Assembly (NCBI RefSeq): GCF_000422925.1
Contig: NZ_AUGZ01000033.1
Location: forward strand, 1-44,783
DNA: 44,783 bases
DNA from: Paludibacterium yongneupense DSM 18731
GTDB taxonomy: Bacteria; Pseudomonadota; Gammaproteobacteria; Burkholderiales; Chromobacteriaceae
Direction: 5' to 3'
Below, piece by piece: positions 41,677 to 44,783 of this stretch. Each line of letters begins with the position of its first letter. Position 1 is the stretch's first letter. The position numbers were made by a program, and so were the translations under genes. Below the pieces are notes generated by a model. It did not search any database. It saw nothing but the letters and a program-made list of their open reading frames with translations, and was not told where the DNA came from.

Positions 41677-42069
41677 ATGGCGGATACCATCTACGAACGA
41701 GGCCTGCAACGGCTGAACGAACTGGAGGAAGGGGCTGGCGAGCATCTGGTCGCCCAGCTGGCCGACATCAGCCCCGATTTCGCACGCTATGTGATCGAAT
41801 TCGGTTACGGCGAAATCCACTCACGGCCGGGGCTGACGTCGCAACAGCGCGAACTGGCGGCAATCGCCGCCCTGTGCGCGACAGGAAATGCGCATGCGCA
41901 ACTGAGACTCCATCTCGCCGGTGCGCTCACTACCGGCCTGTCGCATCGGGAAATCATCGAAGTCATCATCCAGACCGCGCTCTACGCCGGCTTTCCCGCC
42001 GCGCAAACCGCGCTGGCGCTCGCGCGCGAGGTCTTCGCCGCACATGCGCAGCTGAGCTCTTCGCGCTAG
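41677..42069 (+). CDS. carboxymuconolactone decarboxylase-family protein
   Basis: This gene encodes 130 residues. The CMD/AhpD fold is recognisable in IHSRPGLTSQQRELAAIAALCATGNAHAQLRLHLAGALTTGL and SHREIIEVIIQTALYAGFPAA. The peroxidase-type CxxC of AhpD is absent; a lone Cys72-like residue precedes the HAQLRLH motif, which is typical of the true gamma-carboxymuconolactone decarboxylase branch. Its substrate is uncertain, because no other protocatechuate-pathway gene is in the window. The stop codon shares the CTAG tetranucleotide with the convergent fructokinase stop. Confidence 0.87.
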   Translation: MADTIYERGLQRLNELEEGAGEHLVAQLADISPDFARYVIEFGYGEIHSRPGLTSQQRELAAIAALCATGNAHAQLRLHLAGALTTGLSHREIIEVIIQTALYAGFPAAQTALALAREVFAAHAQLSSSR

Positions 42070-42983
42070 CGCCCGCCCTCCAGCAGCGTTTCGACCTCGG
42101 CGCGCGTCGGAGCATAGGCTCCGGTGTGCGCCGCCGCGCATGCCGCCGTCGCGGCGGCGTAGCGCAGGTGCGTTTGCACGTCGGCGCCGGGCTGCAACAG
42201 ACGACTGGCCATCCACCCTCCCATGGCGGCATCGCCGCAACCGACGGTGTCGCGCACCGTCACGGCAAATGCCGGCTGCACCCATTCATGCCCGCCATGC
42301 AGCAGCGTCATGCCTTCGGCGCCGCGCGTCAGCAGCAGCTCGGCTTGCGGTGCCAATACGCGCAACTCGGCAAGGGCCGCGGCGGGATCGAGGCCGGGGA
42401 ACAAGCCGGCGAGGTCTTCATCGGAGACCTTGATGCAATGCGCGACGGCAGCAATGGCGGCGAAGACCGCACGGTAGCCGGGTGACGCCATGGGGGCCCG
42501 GAAATTGGGATCGAAAGCGATCCGTTTTCCGGCGGCCGCCAGCGACAGGGCCAGCTCGACCAGACGATCGGCCAGCGGCGGTCGGGCCAGGCTGATGCAG
42601 CCGAAATGCACGATGCGTGCCGCTGCCTGCCAGCCCTCTGGCAATAGCGATGGATCGAAATGCAAATCGGCGCTATCGTCGCCGACGAAGAAATAGCGCG
42701 GCGGACGCGTCGACGGCACCATCGCCAGCAGCGGCGAATGCGGCAACTGCTGCAAATAGCGCGCGTCCAGCCCGGCTTCGCACGACAATTGCGCGAGCTG
42801 CGAGCCGAAAATATCCTGACTCACGCTTCCGGCGAAAGCCGTCGCTACGCCGAGGCGCGCACCGACGCGCGCCACATTCCAGCAGGCGCCGCCGGGGTGC
42901 GCCTGCCAGCTGCCGTCATCCTGGCGAATGAAGTCGGTCAAGGCTTCGCCGAAAACGAGGTATTCGGGCAAGGAAGGCGTCAT
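42066..42983 (-). CDS. scrK: fructokinase, PfkB family
   Basis: This gene encodes 305 residues from ATG 42983, overlapping the scrB stop as ATGA; the frame open to 43361 is a shadow. PfkB signature 1 (HPGGACWNVARVGARLG, residues 29-45) and signature 2 (DTVGCGDAAMGG, 245-256, with the catalytic base Asp251) are both present. The second box has Cys where most fructokinases have Ala (GAGD). It phosphorylates the fructose released from sucrose-6-phosphate by ScrB to fructose-6-phosphate, closing the sucrose route into glycolysis. It is the last gene of the scrA-scrB-scrK operon. Confidence 0.93.
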   Translation of the reverse strand: MTPSLPEYLVFGEALTDFIRQDDGSWQAHPGGACWNVARVGARLGVATAFAGSVSQDIFGSQLAQLSCEAGLDARYLQQLPHSPLLAMVPSTRPPRYFFVGDDSADLHFDPSLLPEGWQAAARIVHFGCISLARPPLADRLVELALSLAAAGKRIAFDPNFRAPMASPGYRAVFAAIAAVAHCIKVSDEDLAGLFPGLDPAAALAELRVLAPQAELLLTRGAEGMTLLHGGHEWVQPAFAVTVRDTVGCGDAAMGGWMASRLLQPGADVQTHLRYAAATAACAAAHTGAYAPTRAEVETLLEGGR

Positions 42984-44419
42984 GCGGCAATCTCCAGACC
43001 GGCGGCGGATTCGCGTGCGCACGCCATGCTCCAGAAGCGAACCTCGTTGAGCACGGCGGCACCGGCCGAGAAGAAACGAATCGCTTCGGCGCCTGCCGGC
43101 GGATAGATGCGCGCCGTGAATACCTGCTCGCCATCGTTGACGAAAATTTCGATGGAACTGCAATCGACGAACACGCGCAGGCGCAGACGTTCGCGCCCGA
43201 GCGGTGGACTCGTCCGTACGCCGCTGGCGCCTGTGCCGCTGGCACGGCGGTCGAGACGCAGCGTCGCGTTGGCGCTGTCGAATTCGATGCGGGTAAACGC
43301 GTCCCCCCCCGCGCGCACGTCGATGCCGCAACGACTGGCCTCTCCCGGCTCGATCTCGCACTCGAGTTCAAAGCACTCGCCGACAAGACCGGGCAGGGAC
43401 AATTCACCATCGAGGCTGTGCCGGCCATGAGCGACAACCGGACCGCGCAAGGCCTGCAGCTCGACGGGCGGTTGCTGCCACAGGCGGCCTTCCCGCCACT
43501 CGAGCACGCGCGGCAGGGTCAGACAGTGGCTCCAGCCATCGTCGACAGTCGGCGTCTCCTCTTCTTCCGGCAGCCCCATCCAGCCGAACAGAATACGCCG
43601 GCCGCCCGGGTCGAGCATCGTCTGCGGCGCATAGAAGTCGAAACCACGATCGAGTTCGTCGAAAGCGTCATGCTCGAACGTCGCAGTGGCAAGATCGGCA
43701 CGCCCGGCGACATAGCCGGATGGATAACGATTCTGGAAGCGGTTGCCCTCCGGCTGGCGCCCCTGCGGGCAAAACAGCAGCATGTCCATTCCGTTCAGAC
43801 GGAAAAAGTCGGGGCATTCGCACATATAACCATTGTCGCGCACGGGCAGCAGATCGCCGACCAGATGCCAGGACGAAGGCGTGTCGCTTCGATAGAGCAG
43901 GACCGTCCCCTGCTCTTGTACGGTCTGCGCCCCCATGACCATGAAATAGTCGTCGCCTTCGCGCCAGACCTTGGGATCGCGAAAATGCTGGGTAAACCCC
44001 GATGGCGGCGCCGACAGCACCGGCCCTCGCTTGGCGAAACGCACACCGTCCGTCGAGCGCGCCAGGCACTGATAACTGGCCCGCTCACCGTTACCTAGAC
44101 GCACATTCCCGGTATAGAGCAGCAGCAGATCGTCCCCGTCGACCAGCGCCGACCCCGAGTAGCAGCCATGCGACTCATAGTCGTGCTCGGGCGTCAGCGC
44201 GGGCGGAAGCGAACGCCAGTTCACGAGATCGGGGCTCGCATAGTGCCCCCACGACTTCAAGCCGTGCCGGCAACTGTCGCCATGCCATTGGTAGAACACA
44301 TGGTAGGCTCCGTCGAACCATACCAGCCCGTTGGGATCATTCATCAGCCCCCGCGGCGGCATCAGATGAAACCGTTGCCGCCATGAGGCTGCTTGCGCCG
44401 ACATTTTTTCCATTTTCAT
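42980..44419 (-). CDS. scrB: sucrose-6-phosphate hydrolase (GH32)
   Basis: This gene encodes 479 residues from ATG 44419, five bases after the scrA stop; the frame to 44704 is a shadow, and two more ATG within the next five codons are alternatives. GH32 active-site blocks are intact: MNDPNG with nucleophile Asp28, FRDPKV around 147-149 stabilising the transition state, and ECPD with acid/base Glu201. The C-terminal beta-sandwich is seen from about 345. It hydrolyses sucrose-6-phosphate, made by the PTS during uptake, to glucose-6-phosphate and fructose. It is translationally coupled to scrK. Confidence 0.94.
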   Translation of the reverse strand: MKMEKMSAQAASWRQRFHLMPPRGLMNDPNGLVWFDGAYHVFYQWHGDSCRHGLKSWGHYASPDLVNWRSLPPALTPEHDYESHGCYSGSALVDGDDLLLLYTGNVRLGNGERASYQCLARSTDGVRFAKRGPVLSAPPSGFTQHFRDPKVWREGDDYFMVMGAQTVQEQGTVLLYRSDTPSSWHLVGDLLPVRDNGYMCECPDFFRLNGMDMLLFCPQGRQPEGNRFQNRYPSGYVAGRADLATATFEHDAFDELDRGFDFYAPQTMLDPGGRRILFGWMGLPEEEETPTVDDGWSHCLTLPRVLEWREGRLWQQPPVELQALRGPVVAHGRHSLDGELSLPGLVGECFELECEIEPGEASRCGIDVRAGGDAFTRIEFDSANATLRLDRRASGTGASGVRTSPPLGRERLRLRVFVDCSSIEIFVNDGEQVFTARIYPPAGAEAIRFFSAGAAVLNEVRFWSMACARESAAGLEIAA

Positions 44420-44424
44420 TCCAG

Positions 44425-44783
44425 TCACACTCGGGCCGCCTTCTTGCCGGCCAAGCCCAGCACCCAGGTCAGCGCGAATGCACTGCCGAAGGCCAGCACC
44501 ATGCCAATTACATAATTGAGCATCAGCGACCCCGGAACGATCGCGATGCCCGGTATCCCCGTCACCCCGATCGCCGTCATCGCTACCTTCGCGAAGACCA
44601 CATACGCCCCGCCCAGCGCCCCCCCGACCGCCGCCGCGACGAACGGCTTGATATAGCGCAGGTTCACACCGAAGATCGCCGCCTCCGTGATCCCCAGCAG
44701 GCACGACAAGGCCGCTGGCAGCGCGATCAACTTCACCTTCGCGTCCTGCGTCTTGAAGAACACCGCCAGCGCCGCACCCCCTT
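44425..44783 (-). CDS. scrA: sucrose-specific PTS permease EIIBC, C-terminal part (partial)
   Basis: The gene runs off the right edge; only about 118 C-terminal residues are seen. They fit the end of the IIC domain of the glucose/sucrose PTS superfamily: GGAALAVFFKTQDAKVK, then LPAALSCLLGITEAAIFGVN, the GITE segment that sits in the substrate-binding region, LRYIKPFVAAAVGGALGG, and a final membrane helix before GLAGKKAARV. It imports and phosphorylates sucrose, using phosphate from an EIIA not present in this window. It is the first known gene of the scrA-scrB-scrK unit, with its promoter outside the window. Confidence 0.92.
   Translation of the reverse strand, partial: GGAALAVFFKTQDAKVKLIALPAALSCLLGITEAAIFGVNLRYIKPFVAAAVGGALGGAYVVFAKVAMTAIGVTGIPGIAIVPGSLMLNYVIGMVLAFGSAFALTWVLGLAGKKAARV

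Noticed and set aside
1-44783. CRISPR array, rRNA operon, toxin-antitoxin pair or phage-defence system
   Set aside because: No regularly spaced repeats, rRNA sequence, or recognisable toxin, antitoxin or defence domains were found in any frame that I could read.

Overview
The window looks like chromosome from a GC-rich betaproteobacterium, probably of the Chromobacteriaceae/Neisseriales type. This is inferred from the protein flavour, GC-rich codon use and the mix of sensing and transport genes; there is no rRNA or other taxonomic marker. From about 7 kb to the right end the DNA is dense, GC-rich and ordinary. The first 4 kb is clearly AT-richer and carries mobile debris.

Left, accessory part (1-7.1 kb). 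An IS3-type transposase fragment is followed by three same-strand genes for related small secreted proteins. Two of these are an ~880-bp tandem duplication whose second copy has lost its ATG. This low-GC stretch ends at a tRNA 3'-fragment (3860-3907) followed by an intrinsic terminator, which is the layout expected at the chromosomal end of an element integrated in a tRNA gene. Next come a decayed stretch, a divergent LysR/SDR pair and a truncated P2-type phage portal gene.

Centre (7.3-20.1 kb). This part holds a small membrane protein, a flavodiiron protein without rubredoxin, an MHS-type MFS transporter, a D-2-hydroxyacid dehydrogenase, a PhnB-like VOC protein, a TfoX-like protein and an outer-membrane barrel fragment. 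They are followed by a compact Dpp/Opp-type ABC operon on the minus strand with two tandem paralogous binding proteins, two permeases and two ATPases.

Right of centre (20.7-28 kb). Genes here encode a lipoprotein serine hydrolase, a degenerate HD-GYP protein, a pseudouridine synthase and three small conserved proteins (VF530-like, YjdM and DUF2164). A NemR-like electrophile regulon follows: the regulator keeps Cys106 and Lys175, and identical operators precede it and a DJ-1/PfpI gene, with a CurA-like reductase just downstream.

Right (28-44.8 kb). A four-gene minus-strand operon (M20 amidohydrolase, orphan LivK-like binding lipoprotein, FAD amine oxidase-like enzyme, Glyoxalase_3 protein) is divergent from a LysR gene. 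It looks like an uptake/catabolic unit for an amidated or N-acylated amine compound. Then come a YbaK-type deacylase, an aldo/keto reductase, an MFS transporter divergent from a LysR gene, a chemoreceptor, a PilZ protein and a GGDEF cyclase with an intact I-site. A DUF805 protein, a carboxymuconolactone-decarboxylase-like protein and a sucrose PTS operon (scrA partial, scrB, scrK) running off the right edge complete the window.

No CRISPR array, rRNA or intact tRNA was seen. No defence or secretion system was recognised. The best candidates for something new are the duplicated lipoprotein units with their ultra-conserved 3' element and the amidohydrolase/LivK/oxidase operon.
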